From NCBI GenBank assembly GCA_948847595.1, contig CAQOGY010000012.1, positions 1-64,000 of the forward strand: DNA of 64,000 nt. Direction: 5' to 3'. The position numbers and the translations under genes are program-made. The DNA comes from an uncultured Bacteroides sp. Lineage in GTDB: Bacteria; Bacteroidota; Bacteroidia; Bacteroidales; Bacteroidaceae. Shown one piece after another: positions 52,849-62,223 of this stretch. Below the pieces are notes generated by a model. The model was not told where the DNA came from. It saw only the letters and a program-made list of their open reading frames with translations, and did not search any database. Position 1 is the first letter of the stretch. Each line of letters starts with the position of its first letter.

Positions 52849-53107
52849 CAGGTAACGACTTGGAAACCAGCAGGCTTCTATATTCTGCTATGTTCTGCAC
52901 TAATCATAAGAACGCTTTTCTCATTTGCAAAAGTAGTGTTTTTCTTCCTTATTGCCAAAGTTATTCCTCTGAAAAATAGAGTAAATCAAACATCTTGTCA
53001 TTATTGTACATTTGTTGCACATCTTGCTGATGAAAATCAGTAGCACTGTCCTACTTTTAATTCAATACCGTTTCCACATTGTATTTGAGCCTAATCGTTT
53101 GCGAATA

Positions 53108-53290
53108 GCCTGCCTGCGCGCTTGTCTGTGTGCCGGCAGGCAGGCACGCAGGCAGACCGGTCGGCAGGCAAGCAGGATGGCTGGCAGGTCGGAGTGCGGG
53201 CAGGCTTGCAGGCCAGTGTGTGTATGTCCGCACGTGTTTGCATTCACGAGAACCCACACGCAGTCTGGCTTGCAAGCATTCATGCGGATA
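53108..53290. repeat. GC-rich GGCAGGC low-complexity tract with hairpin
   Basis: Repeats of GCAGGC with spacing 4-10 bases over about 110 bases, contrasting with AT-rich flanks. A perfect 10-bp stem GCCTGCCTGC (53108-53117) / GCAGGCAGGC (53136-53145) opens it. Reading frames across the tract on both strands are Ala/Gly/Arg- or Cys-rich and look artefactual. Part of an 800-base gap (52849-53651) without a gene. Confidence 0.6.
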
Positions 53291-53436
53291 TAACCACTCT
53301 CTTATGCCCTCTTATACCCTCATTTCCTTTCTTCTTTTGGGCAGCTTGGGCATCGGGAAACGATGCTTTGAAATCCGAAATAACAGCACTAATTCAAATC
53401 CGTTTGCTGACGGATTTCTTGTGCTCTCAAAAGCAC

Positions 53437-53558
53437 AGCAAGGTGTCCTTCGAGTTACCCGAAGGCTTTTCGGTTACTGCCGAAAAGTGGCAGCAGCAAG
53501 GTATGTTTCGAGTTACTCGAAACCTTTCGGGTTACTCCCGAAAGCCTTGCCGCCGGGC
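53437..53558. repeat. Tandem array of four hairpins with GTTAC-type loops
   Basis: Two units, each CAGCAAGGTnT plus two perfect hairpins. Unit 1: stem CCTTCG/CGAAGG (53447-53465) and stem CTTTTCGG/CCGAAAAG (53466-53487). Unit 2: stem GTTTCGAG/CTCGAAAC (53505-53523) and stem CTTTCGGG/CCCGAAAG (53524-53544). All loops contain TTA (mostly GTTAC). The stems differ by compensating changes. The second unit is enclosed by GCAAGG/CCTTGC. No gene overlaps it convincingly. Confidence 0.7.
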
Positions 53559-53594
53559 TGCTCCTCCGAAGTCGGGCAACCTGTATATATTGAA

Positions 53595-53629
53595 AAAGAG
53601 GATATAGGTTTATACCCCACATCCTCTTT
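53595..53629 (-). terminator. Terminator of the Ca2+-ATPase gene
   Basis: AAAGAGGAT/ATCCTCTTT stem, then a T-rich run on the minus strand, 23 bases past the ATPase stop codon. Confidence 0.7.
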
Positions 53630-53651
53630 ACTTGTTTTCTTGAAAAGCAAT

Positions 53652-56342
53652 TTATCCCCTTTTGGTTAGTAAGTGCCATAACTCTCTTGCCCAAAGAACC
53701 AGTGAGGAAAGAACCACTATTATCACCCAGTCTATAAGTTTCATTGGAGTACAGTTAAAGAAATCATAAAGGACTTCAACTATCACTATCTGCCCAATGA
53801 AAATAATAGCGACAATAGTAAAGAACTCTTTGCTCATCTTAAGTTGGAAGAAACTTTTTCCTGTTTCAAATGAACGGGTATTGAACATATACCAAAGGTG
53901 CGTCCACACAAAAATTGAAAACAATAGAGTCTGTTCGTATGGTGACAATCCATTGGCTTCACCGAGCTTGCAATGCAACAGGTCTGTCATTTGCGTGATT
54001 TCAGTGTGCTGGAATATATAAAGGAACACAACAAGCAGCAAGAAGAAAAATCCGCCAACACCGAGAATGTCTTTCATCATAGGTTTGGTAAGGATGAAGG
54101 CTTTACGGTCACGAGGTTTGTCTTTCATTACAGATTGTGAAGGTGGTAATGAGGCAAGAGCCATAGCACCGAATGTATCCATTATCAAGTTCACCCACAG
54201 CATTTGCGTCACGGTCAACGGAGATTCTGTTCCCATGAATGCACCCACCAACACGATAAAACATGCAGCCACATTGACCGTGAGTTGGAACAATAAAAAA
54301 CGCTGAATGTTTTGATAAAGCGAACGCCCCCACATTACTGCACGACAAATACTGCTGAATGAATTATCTATAATGGTAATGTCCGAGGCTTCTTTGGCTA
54401 CGGAAGTGCCGTCACCCATTGACAAGCCCACATGAGCCGCCTTGAGTGCAGGAGCATCATTCGTACCGTCACCTGTTACTGCTACCACTTGATTGTTTCT
54501 TTGTAAGGATTCAACCAGACGTTTCTTATCCAATGGACGGGCACGAGCGATAATCTTCAATCCAAGCACTTTCTTATCAAGTTCGTCATCTGAAAGTTTC
54601 TCAAACTCCGCTCCTGTTATTATTGCACTGTCACTATCCTTTTTAGTCCATAATCCGATTTGCCGCCCTATTTCTTTGGCTGTTCCGGGAGTATCTCCTG
54701 TTACGATTTTTACATTAATGCCTGCGGCCATACACTTTTGCACGGCTGCTGGAACATCTTTACGGACAGGGTCGGCAATGGCAACAATCCCCATGAAAGT
54801 AAGGTTATCAGCAACCACTTTACCGTCTGCGATAGCCATATCACTGTCATTCAATACTTGGTATGCAAAACCTAAAGTACGCATTGCACGATTTTGATAG
54901 TCCGTCAGTTGTCTGTCAATATCGGCAATATTCACATTCTTGTCGATTTGCTTGCAAAGGGAGCGGATTATTTCGGGAGCACCTTTAACATAGAGGATTT
55001 TCTTTCCTTCCAGTTGGGCAGAGTCAACAACTGTCGCCATATATTTCCTTTCCGTCGAGAAAGGCAATTCTTCCACTACATTGGCATCTTCTTTCAGATT
55101 GCGGTAATCAATGCCATTATTTCTAAGCCATAAAAGCAATGCCCCCTCTGTGGGATTGCCCAATACCACAGGCTTGTCAGGATTACTTAAATCCAATGAT
55201 GCCGTAGAATTAAGCGCAATGCCCTCTTTTATTAAACGGCTTGTTTCATCTGTCCCCAATGCCTGATTAGCCAAACCGTAGAATTGAGCTTCCTCAACGC
55301 TCATCTGATTTTGGGTCAGTGTTCCGGTTTTATCCGTGCAAATTACAGTTGTGGCTCCCATCGTTTCACATGCGTGCATCTTGCGTACAAGATTGTTAGT
55401 TTTCAACATCCTACGCATACTATATGCAAGGCTCAAGGTTACAGCCATAGGCAATCCTTCGGGCACAGCAACGACAATTAGAGTGACGGCTATCATTAAC
55501 GTCTGGAGTACATATGCCGTAATATGTGCCCATTCCATTGAATTGTCTCCCAAAAAGTAAATCAACAAACGACCGATAACTACTAATGCAGCAAATCCAT
55601 AGCTTAATTTGGTTATCAGGTCACTTAACCCATCCAATTGTTCGTTGAGTGGTGTCTTTACACTGTCATCAATTTGCGCGGCTACGAAAACCTTGCCGTT
55701 TTCTGTTTTATCCCCGACCGCAGTCACACGGAATATACCATGCCCCTCCATCACCTTAGTTCCTTTAAGAACGTGATTGGTAGGATATGTCGCATCTGGG
55801 TCAAAATCCTTTTCGTCAACGCTCTTATGGCACATCGGTTCTCCCGTAAGCGTGGATTCATCTACATTCAGACTGACACATTCCAGCAGTTCACCATCTG
55901 CAGGAACTTCTGCACCAGTATTAATGATGACAACATCCCCAACAACCACATCTTTCTTGGGAATTTGAGTTGCATTGCAGTTTCGTATGACTTCAACCAG
56001 TTCGTCATCATTCACTTGGTTTAATATGGCAAACTCCTTATCCGCCTTTAATTCAAAATAGAAAGCCAACCCGGTAGCAAGTAAAATTGCCACAAAAATG
56101 CCAATGGGTTCAAAGAACACAGTAAAACCTTCATTGAGCCCGAAATACTCGTAAAATGAAATTCCAATGGACAAAACGCCCGCTATCATCAGGATGATGA
56201 TAAGTGGGTCTGTGAACTTCTCCAAAAATTGTTTCCATAACGGTTCTTTCTCTGGTGGAGTAAGGATGTTTACTCCATACTTTTTACGGCTCTCCAAGAC
56301 TTCTGCATCTGTCAAGCCAATGTAATGCTTTTTCTGTTGCAT
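53652..56342 (-). CDS. Ca2+-translocating P-type ATPase (PMCA type)
   Basis: 896 residues. P2-type ATPase features in order: cation-ATPase N-terminal region (YIGLTDAEVLESRKKYGVN), actuator TGEP (LTGEPMCHKS), M4 ion motif VPEGLP, phosphorylation motif DKTGTLTQNQM, KGAPE nucleotide site, hinge TGDGTNDAPALKAAHVG and a ten-helix membrane part. Exports Ca2+ (or a similar divalent ion) from the cytoplasm. The M6 motif NLIMDTFGAMALA fits the PMCA subgroup. It is at the 3' end of a minus-strand set containing a Ter module, which is noteworthy because TerD domains bind Ca2+. Confidence 0.9.
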   Translation of the reverse strand: MQQKKHYIGLTDAEVLESRKKYGVNILTPPEKEPLWKQFLEKFTDPLIIILMIAGVLSIGISFYEYFGLNEGFTVFFEPIGIFVAILLATGLAFYFELKADKEFAILNQVNDDELVEVIRNCNATQIPKKDVVVGDVVIINTGAEVPADGELLECVSLNVDESTLTGEPMCHKSVDEKDFDPDATYPTNHVLKGTKVMEGHGIFRVTAVGDKTENGKVFVAAQIDDSVKTPLNEQLDGLSDLITKLSYGFAALVVIGRLLIYFLGDNSMEWAHITAYVLQTLMIAVTLIVVAVPEGLPMAVTLSLAYSMRRMLKTNNLVRKMHACETMGATTVICTDKTGTLTQNQMSVEEAQFYGLANQALGTDETSRLIKEGIALNSTASLDLSNPDKPVVLGNPTEGALLLWLRNNGIDYRNLKEDANVVEELPFSTERKYMATVVDSAQLEGKKILYVKGAPEIIRSLCKQIDKNVNIADIDRQLTDYQNRAMRTLGFAYQVLNDSDMAIADGKVVADNLTFMGIVAIADPVRKDVPAAVQKCMAAGINVKIVTGDTPGTAKEIGRQIGLWTKKDSDSAIITGAEFEKLSDDELDKKVLGLKIIARARPLDKKRLVESLQRNNQVVAVTGDGTNDAPALKAAHVGLSMGDGTSVAKEASDITIIDNSFSSICRAVMWGRSLYQNIQRFLLFQLTVNVAACFIVLVGAFMGTESPLTVTQMLWVNLIMDTFGAMALASLPPSQSVMKDKPRDRKAFILTKPMMKDILGVGGFFFLLLVVFLYIFQHTEITQMTDLLHCKLGEANGLSPYEQTLLFSIFVWTHLWYMFNTRSFETGKSFFQLKMSKEFFTIVAIIFIGQIVIVEVLYDFFNCTPMKLIDWVIIVVLSSLVLWARELWHLLTKRG

Positions 56343-56368
56343 ATACTGAAAAACTTATTGATTAATAA

Positions 56369-56542
56369 TTATTTGCCAAATAGGACTTTAAGTAGAGCTT
56401 TTCCCAATTTACGCTCCAATCCAGCCTTGGATGTTGGTATTCCGGTTTGACGGGCAAATTTCTGTTTTGCCTGTGTTATGCCCAGCGCACGTTTCCAAGA
56501 AAAACTTACTCCCGGTATTCTTACGATTTTCTTCCTTGCCAT
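56369..56542 (-). CDS. Small basic protein (57 aa)
   Basis: 57 residues, strongly basic: MARKKIVRIPGVSFSWKRAL, then GITQAKQKFARQTGIPTSKA and a Lys/Leu-rich end. No Cys, no membrane span. It lies between the ATPase and a small membrane protein in the same direction, 26 bases before the ATPase start. The composition suggests nucleic-acid or phospholipid binding, but no family was recognised. Confidence 0.6.
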   Translation of the reverse strand: MARKKIVRIPGVSFSWKRALGITQAKQKFARQTGIPTSKAGLERKLGKALLKVLFGK

Positions 56543-56588
56543 ATTATTAGTTCCGATTTATCCAGTTTGGTTGATACAGTCAATGTTT

Positions 56589-56909
56589 TCACAAAACAAC
56601 TAATATCAAAAGCGTAAAAAAGATACATACAATCAACGAAGTGTCAAGTTGCAAACGTTGCCCCATTTGTATTTTGGGAATAAAGCCTAAGATATTCTGC
56701 AATCTCATGAATATTCTTTCTGTTATGCCAAAAGCCTTTTGATATTTAGGGAATAGCTGTTGCTTAAAGGGTGCTATTTTCCAATAAAGTACGAGCATAA
56801 CCAGAAATATGGCACACAATAATTTCAGTCCGATAATCCAATTACCTCTTGTCAACGTACCTAATAAAATTAATGCAATACCAATTAGCAGAGCGATTGA
56901 TTTTTTCAT
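56589..56909 (-). CDS. Small membrane protein (106 aa)
   Basis: 106 residues with three hydrophobic segments: ALLIGIALILLGTL, WIIGLKLLCAIFLVMLVLYW and, at the C-terminus, LIVCIFFTLLILVVL. A basic amphipathic loop lies between spans 2 and 3. Function unknown; it is in the minus-strand row with the Ter module, 49 bases after the kinase gene. Confidence 0.65.
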   Translation of the reverse strand: MKKSIALLIGIALILLGTLTRGNWIIGLKLLCAIFLVMLVLYWKIAPFKQQLFPKYQKAFGITERIFMRLQNILGFIPKIQMGQRLQLDTSLIVCIFFTLLILVVL

Positions 56910-56958
56910 TTTGCTTTATATCTATTGCTTCGTGATTTTATAAATGATTATTATCGTT

Positions 56959-58437
56959 CTAATTGTTAACAAGTTGAACAACAATGAGTCGTCCTCCCTG
57001 TCCTTTGTCAAGCAATATCTGCCTTCCTTCTGTTAGCGGCACATATTCGCCTATAGCGATAGGCTTCTTCTCTGTAACATCCATCATGTCAGGAAGATTG
57101 CGATTTATCAGAATCCACTGATTATTGAAGAAATGAAAATCCCCAACAGGCTTTTTGTCAGCTTCAGATGTCCGTTCACTTGGAGATACTAAATTATTTG
57201 CGTGCCATTTGTACAGAGTTTGCTTGTCATATACCATCAAACGATAATTTTCCGATATGAATTTGCCATGTGAGGGAGCATAATAAAAATTCAATATCGG
57301 CAATTGTCCGTGATATGGCTGGCCACAAAACGGGCATTTAGGCTTGGTAGTGTTGTCAAATACAAACCACTTGGCTTCACAATTAGGATTCTGGCATGGC
57401 TGTACCAAATCGGTTGTCTTGACTAAGGCATCTTCCCATTCCGCTGCACTCGGACGCTTTGACGGGTCGTGCAAACCTTCTACGAAAGCACGGTCAAACA
57501 ATTTCTTCAGATACGGGCCACAAATAGTATATGGCATCTTTGCAGGGTCGCCTTGTGGCAACTCGGCAGGGGATAGTTGCTGGGCTTTAACCCTATTGGA
57601 CTTGTCTGTTGGATTCTCAATAAACAAGGCTTTTGCACCCATAGACAATTCCTCATCACGTCCACTGTCATTGACATCATTCACCTTGCCGCCTCTTAAC
57701 GGATGCCTATTAAGCAGGTACATATATATCAGGACAGCTAATGCATGACGGTCTGTATAGATACTCGGTAGTTTCCGTTGTTTATCATCTAATGCAAGAT
57801 GCTTGGTCTCAATGACTTCAGGGGCAATGAAATCTGGTGTACCTATAACCTCAGGAGGAAATTTGCCCGGAACTACTAAACTGTCATCATCAATGATACA
57901 TGCACTTCCTGTAATCGGGTCAACCAGTATGTTCTTGTAAGACAAATCCGAATGTGCCAATCCTGCCGCATGGAGTCGTCGGACAGCACGTGCAATCTTG
58001 ATACACATATGAAGGTTAGTCAGCCAATTTCCTTTTTGGTCAGCAGGCAAAAATTTGTTACGCAATTTAGCGGAAGCAAACCATTTTCCCTCTTTTTCTT
58101 TACCTTTAAATGGTCCTGAAGAAAAGAAGAACCTTTTGTCATAAAATGGCATTATGATGCCTGTCTTTCCATTCCATTCTACCATTTTTGTAGGCCATGC
58201 AAACAGATTTTTCCAATAATTCCCCTCTGGAGTATCGAAAATCCGCTGGCGATAGATACCAACAATATTGGTGATACGCTCTCTGTCATTAGCATTGATT
58301 GGCTTGCGATAGAAAGCGACAACATAGGTTTTGTCAGGACTAAAATAAACATCCTTAACCCCACCTTGAGCTTTTATTTCATCATAAAACTCAACGATAC
58401 TTCCGTCATTTGCTGTCAGAGTTATTTTATTTGCCAT
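56959..58437 (-). CDS. Protein kinase of Ter-associated type
   Basis: 492 residues. Kinase core about residues 20-340: catalytic loop HSDLSYKNILVD near residue 160, metal motif IIDDDSLVV in place of DFG, and GTPDFIAPEV as activation-loop end. A C-terminal zinc ribbon (CQNPNC then CPFCGQ) and a short beta domain follow. This matches the kinase of the TerY-P triad (vWA + PP2C + kinase) in Ter stress systems. It lies 12 bases after the phosphatase gene, so they are surely co-expressed. Targets unknown; TerD or vWA proteins are candidates. Confidence 0.82.
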   Translation of the reverse strand: MANKITLTANDGSIVEFYDEIKAQGGVKDVYFSPDKTYVVAFYRKPINANDRERITNIVGIYRQRIFDTPEGNYWKNLFAWPTKMVEWNGKTGIIMPFYDKRFFFSSGPFKGKEKEGKWFASAKLRNKFLPADQKGNWLTNLHMCIKIARAVRRLHAAGLAHSDLSYKNILVDPITGSACIIDDDSLVVPGKFPPEVIGTPDFIAPEVIETKHLALDDKQRKLPSIYTDRHALAVLIYMYLLNRHPLRGGKVNDVNDSGRDEELSMGAKALFIENPTDKSNRVKAQQLSPAELPQGDPAKMPYTICGPYLKKLFDRAFVEGLHDPSKRPSAAEWEDALVKTTDLVQPCQNPNCEAKWFVFDNTTKPKCPFCGQPYHGQLPILNFYYAPSHGKFISENYRLMVYDKQTLYKWHANNLVSPSERTSEADKKPVGDFHFFNNQWILINRNLPDMMDVTEKKPIAIGEYVPLTEGRQILLDKGQGGRLIVVQLVNN

Positions 58438-58449
58438 TATGCTTTACGT

Positions 58450-59838
58450 TTAATACAATATTGCAATGGTTCTATCGTCATGGTTTCCCGGTGACCAAAA
58501 GTCCAACCAATTCAACAACTGATTTGCAGCTTCCTCATTATCATCCGTTAATTCCACTCCATTCTCTTTAAGGTCAGCCCATAATTCATTCCACTTATCA
58601 TAAGACTTCAGATTAGCGTCGGTTTCAAACTTGGGGTCGCTAACGCCATCCGTCATAAGGAATAAAGCTGTAAAGTCCGGAACAATCCGGCAATTCATTC
58701 TTTGGTAGAATTTATTGGAATCCGAAAATATCTCAGGCATTGTAAGGAAACGTGTTTGCCCGGCATATTCACCCTCATCAGGCATACCGAGCATCATCGC
58801 AGTTTCATTATCTTGGTTGTAAAGACATATTGCCCCATCGCCGACCCAGAATGAGGCAACAAACCAACCAAAATCATATTTTTTGCAGATAGCCAGTAAC
58901 AATGTTGTAGAGTATTCCTTGGTCTTGCGACCTTTTGGTTGAGCCTCTGCCGCTATTGCCTTATGCGCTTTTAAGGCGGCATTACCTACGATTTTGTATA
59001 TATCCGCACTAATAGCTTTACCTGCCGCTTCCGATTTTTGGTCAAGATGATAGAGATTGATGTCATCATCAAAATTTTCAGAATCAGCCAATTGTTCTTT
59101 ACAATGCTCAACTGCTACATTGCAAGCTATTCTTGAACCTTCACGGGAATAGGGTGCAGACCCCGCTCCATCGGCCACGGCAATGACATACCAATTCGTT
59201 TTTTCGTCATGATACAAACGGAAATCGTCATCACGTGGCTTACCTTCTTGTGCATGTGAACGGCCTCTTTTGCTTGCAGCCACAATATCTTTTTGCGGAG
59301 TTCCATCGGAAAGTGCAGCAACTTTTACATATTCTTTTGCCGTATTATCTTTCGGATACTCTATATCTTCGGGCACAGGAATATCTTTCCATAAATCCCT
59401 TGGGTCTGGATTGATGATAATTTGTAACATACGTTCCAGATAAGGACGCTCAACAGATAAACCACGATATTTGTATCTTAACGTGACATCAAAAGTTCCG
59501 CTTTCTTTGGGAGTTCCACTTATCTTAAAAGATTTGCCATCCTCCTGCTTCTCAATTATAAGCCCTTGCACTTCTTCTGTGAGACCTGATAATGTTATGT
59601 CGGTCATTTCTTCGCACGGTATTGATACAATCGCATTATACGGCTTTCTGATAGACGCATTAGGTATAACGATAGGCAGTTCTTTTACCTTGTTCTCTAT
59701 CACAACAATTTCATTCATAAGATATTCATTATATTCAGCCCACAGCTTGTTAGCATAATATTTGATGAAGCCACTCATGCGTTCATCAGATTCTCCATTG
59801 CTTAGGAGGTCTATTGCTTTTTCTATGTTCATAATCAA
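58450..59838 (-). CDS. PP2C-family protein phosphatase with Ig-like N-terminus
   Basis: 462 residues. Residues about 55-140 resemble a putative Ig-like (He_PIG) fold (GLIIEKQEDGKSFKISGTPK). The PP2C domain spans about 195-462 with the metal-binding signatures RDDDFRLYHD, VIAVADGAGS and LFLMTDGVSDPKFE plus a GNHDDRTIAILY end. Predicted Mg/Mn-dependent Ser/Thr phosphatase in the cytoplasm. Overlaps the zinc-ribbon vWA gene by four bases and precedes the kinase, forming a TerY-P-like triad. Confidence 0.85.
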   Translation of the reverse strand: MIMNIEKAIDLLSNGESDERMSGFIKYYANKLWAEYNEYLMNEIVVIENKVKELPIVIPNASIRKPYNAIVSIPCEEMTDITLSGLTEEVQGLIIEKQEDGKSFKISGTPKESGTFDVTLRYKYRGLSVERPYLERMLQIIINPDPRDLWKDIPVPEDIEYPKDNTAKEYVKVAALSDGTPQKDIVAASKRGRSHAQEGKPRDDDFRLYHDEKTNWYVIAVADGAGSAPYSREGSRIACNVAVEHCKEQLADSENFDDDINLYHLDQKSEAAGKAISADIYKIVGNAALKAHKAIAAEAQPKGRKTKEYSTTLLLAICKKYDFGWFVASFWVGDGAICLYNQDNETAMMLGMPDEGEYAGQTRFLTMPEIFSDSNKFYQRMNCRIVPDFTALFLMTDGVSDPKFETDANLKSYDKWNELWADLKENGVELTDDNEEAANQLLNWLDFWSPGNHDDRTIAILY

Positions 59839-60887
59839 CCTCTTCCCCGTGTTATATCCAAACCGCCATCACCAATAGCTCCTAATGAGCCTTCCATTCC
59901 ACACCACGGACAAGCGGTAGTTTGACCGTCTGAACACATAATGTTGCCACATTCGCATACGACTACGCCGAATTGATTGCCACAACAAGGACAAGTGGGT
60001 ACTCCTATCAAAGACATGGTGTTGATGTTGCGGTTGGACTTGCCATCGCTTAATTCTTCATAAGCCTTATCGTCAATTGGATAAGCCCCCACAAGTTTGT
60101 AGTCTATTCCTTTTACGTCAAGTTGCTCTAATCCGGGTATTTTACCTACTCGCTTGGCGTATTTGATAAGATATTCCTTTTTTGTATTTGAACATTTGCC
60201 GAGCAGTACGACAAAGTTCTCATCCACAGTGCAGTCTTTAGTCGTATCCACCTTTTCAAGGTCAATTCCCGATGTGGAAGCAAGTTGGATTTCATCAGTT
60301 CCCATATCGGTAACAGAAACACTTGTTGACTTGATTGAAGCCGTAACCCATTTGAAAAAGGCCTTGAAGGATTGTTCCCCTGTATCATTCAATCTCAACA
60401 CATTGTCTGAGATTTTTCCAAGCATTTTAGTATCAGTATTGTCACCGATTGAAATACAAACCAAATTCGCTTTTCTCTTATAATGTGCGTTCCATCGGTT
60501 GAAGGCTTGCTGTGGATTGTCGGTTGGCATCCCGTCAGTAAAAAGGAAAATGATAGGCTTCCAATCGCCTTTCATTTCAACAGTTGTTTTCTTTACGGAC
60601 TTGTCAATATCGTTCATCAGGCAGTCCAAAGCAGTGCCTAACGATGTTCCTCCGCCTATAGGAAACTGCGGTGGATAGAACTTGTACAACTCAGTTAAAG
60701 GAGACAAGACCTTTTCCTTTCCTGCAAAAACGATGACAGACACAAATACTGTTTCAAGAGCATACGGGTCAGTCCTTAGCTCTTGTATGATATTCCTCAT
60801 GCCTTTCTCTACCTGAATGATTGGTTCTCCAACCATTGATTCTGAAACATCAATCAGAAAATATATCGGTAATCTTCTCATAAACAA
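59835..60887 (-). CDS. TerY-like vWA protein with C-terminal zinc ribbon
   Basis: 350 residues. N-terminal vWA domain with MIDAS motif DVSESMVGE, Thr in GGGTSLGTAL and Asp in LFTDGMPTDNP. After residue about 210 comes a second small domain and a C-terminal double zinc ribbon (CPCCGNQFG, CECGNIMC, CPWCGMEG) typical of TerY-C. Together with the PP2C and kinase it makes the triad in which the vWA protein is thought to act as metal-dependent scaffold. Start abuts the end of the next vWA gene, so all are one transcript. Confidence 0.85.
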   Translation of the reverse strand: MFMRRLPIYFLIDVSESMVGEPIIQVEKGMRNIIQELRTDPYALETVFVSVIVFAGKEKVLSPLTELYKFYPPQFPIGGGTSLGTALDCLMNDIDKSVKKTTVEMKGDWKPIIFLFTDGMPTDNPQQAFNRWNAHYKRKANLVCISIGDNTDTKMLGKISDNVLRLNDTGEQSFKAFFKWVTASIKSTSVSVTDMGTDEIQLASTSGIDLEKVDTTKDCTVDENFVVLLGKCSNTKKEYLIKYAKRVGKIPGLEQLDVKGIDYKLVGAYPIDDKAYEELSDGKSNRNINTMSLIGVPTCPCCGNQFGVVVCECGNIMCSDGQTTACPWCGMEGSLGAIGDGGLDITRGRG

Positions 60888-61523
60888 TTATATTACTATA
60901 TTCACTTCCGCAGGTGGTCCTGGCAATTCCAAAGAATCCGTTGTTCCCACACTTTTTCCTCCTACACCTATAACATCAGAAACCCACACAAAGAATTTCT
61001 TAAACGATGTGGCATCCATTGTATCAAGTGTAAACACTTGGTCTGTGAGCTTTTTTAGCGGTTCTATCTTTGCTTTGGGACCGGCTGCACAAGCGATTAT
61101 ACTTGCAAAATTTTTATTTTTTACTTTGGGGATGATATTCTCATAAACCTGAATGTCGGAAGGCTTGCCATCTGTTAACACGAAGAGTAATGGACGCCAA
61201 TCGCCTTTTTGTTCAGGTGTACCCTTTTGAACTTCAACTTCAATCCGATTGCAAAGCATTTCCAATGCCTTTCCAAGAAATGTCGGGCCTGAATCCGGCG
61301 TGATGATATTGGGTATCTGTAAATCGGCAAGTTCGGTCAAAGGTAAAATCTGATTTACTTCCCTGTCAAAAGTTATTATGCTTATACAAACAGTTTCCAA
61401 CGCATACGGGTCTTGACGGAGAGTTGCAATCATATCAGACAAGCCAACCTTGACACTTTCTATCGGTTCACCCTTCATAGACCCGCTGGTATCAATCAAA
61501 ATATATACAGGTAAATGTCTCAT
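60888..61523 (-). CDS. TerY-like vWA protein (second paralogue)
   Basis: 211 residues, a vWA domain only. MIDAS motif DTSGSMKGEPIESVK, Thr in SGPTFLGKALEML, Asp in VLTDGKPSD. Lacks the zinc-ribbon tail. Ends with PGPPAEVNIVI, a tail shared with the next paralogue (PPPPEVNIVV), pointing to recent duplication. Likely scaffold or metal-dependent adaptor in the Ter complex. Confidence 0.85.
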   Translation of the reverse strand: MRHLPVYILIDTSGSMKGEPIESVKVGLSDMIATLRQDPYALETVCISIITFDREVNQILPLTELADLQIPNIITPDSGPTFLGKALEMLCNRIEVEVQKGTPEQKGDWRPLLFVLTDGKPSDIQVYENIIPKVKNKNFASIIACAAGPKAKIEPLKKLTDQVFTLDTMDATSFKKFFVWVSDVIGVGGKSVGTTDSLELPGPPAEVNIVI

Positions 61524-61584
61524 TCTTGATAAACTTTATAGCATAAGTGGCACAAACTGTTTCGTGCCACTTTGCTTTGTTTCT

Positions 61585-62223
61585 TTACACAACGATATTT
61601 ACTTCTGGAGGTGGAGGAGGTAGCTCGCTCATCGATGCAACATCGCCGTGAGTATCCTCAACTTTTTGGCTGCCTGTACTGATGCTTGCGCTTACCCATT
61701 TGAAGAACGCCTTAATTGTTGCGCTGTCGGCTGTATCAAGCTGAACGACATTTTCTGTAATCTTCTTTAACGTATTCGTGTTAGCACCTTGCCCTGCGGC
61801 ACAAGCTACGACCATACCGAATTTTCTTTTCTTGAACTCGTCAAGCCCCTTCTGCAAATCATCTGTAGGTTCGCCATCTGTCATAAGAAAAACCAAAGGC
61901 TTCCAATCTCCTTTGACTTCTTGTGTGGTTTTGACAATTTCGGTATCAACCTTTTGTGCAAGCAAGGTCAGTGCTTCGCCCAAAGCAGTACATCCGCTTG
62001 CTTCAATTTGGGGTTGTTGAAAAGCCGACAATTCTGTAAGAGGTGTTACCTGTTGAGCCACAGAATTGAAAGTTATGATACTAATATATGCTGTTTCAAG
62101 GGCATAAGGGTCTCCTCGTAAGGTTGAAATAAGTGTCTGGACTCCATTTTTGACCGCCTCTATCGGTTCCCCGTACATAGAGCCAGATGTATCCAATAAC
62201 AAGTAAACGGGTAATCTTCTCAT
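61585..62223 (-). CDS. TerY-like vWA protein (third paralogue)
   Basis: 212 residues, vWA only. MIDAS motif DTSGSMYGEPIEAVKNG, Thr in GCTALGEALTLL, Asp in LMTDGEPTDDL. Clearly paralogous to the 60,888 gene, including the final PEVNIVV. The end of the TerD gene upstream overlaps its start by four bases, so these are translationally coupled. Confidence 0.86.
   Translation of the reverse strand: MRRLPVYLLLDTSGSMYGEPIEAVKNGVQTLISTLRGDPYALETAYISIITFNSVAQQVTPLTELSAFQQPQIEASGCTALGEALTLLAQKVDTEIVKTTQEVKGDWKPLVFLMTDGEPTDDLQKGLDEFKKRKFGMVVACAAGQGANTNTLKKITENVVQLDTADSATIKAFFKWVSASISTGSQKVEDTHGDVASMSELPPPPPEVNIVV

Noticed and set aside
53437..53558. CRISPR array
   Set aside because: The repeats are self-complementary hairpins without unique spacers of constant length, and no cas genes are present.
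53122..53669. Overlapping frames of 70-180 codons in the GC-rich tract and hairpin array
   Set aside because: Composition is driven by GGCAGGC repeats and palindromes; none has a domain or conserved start.
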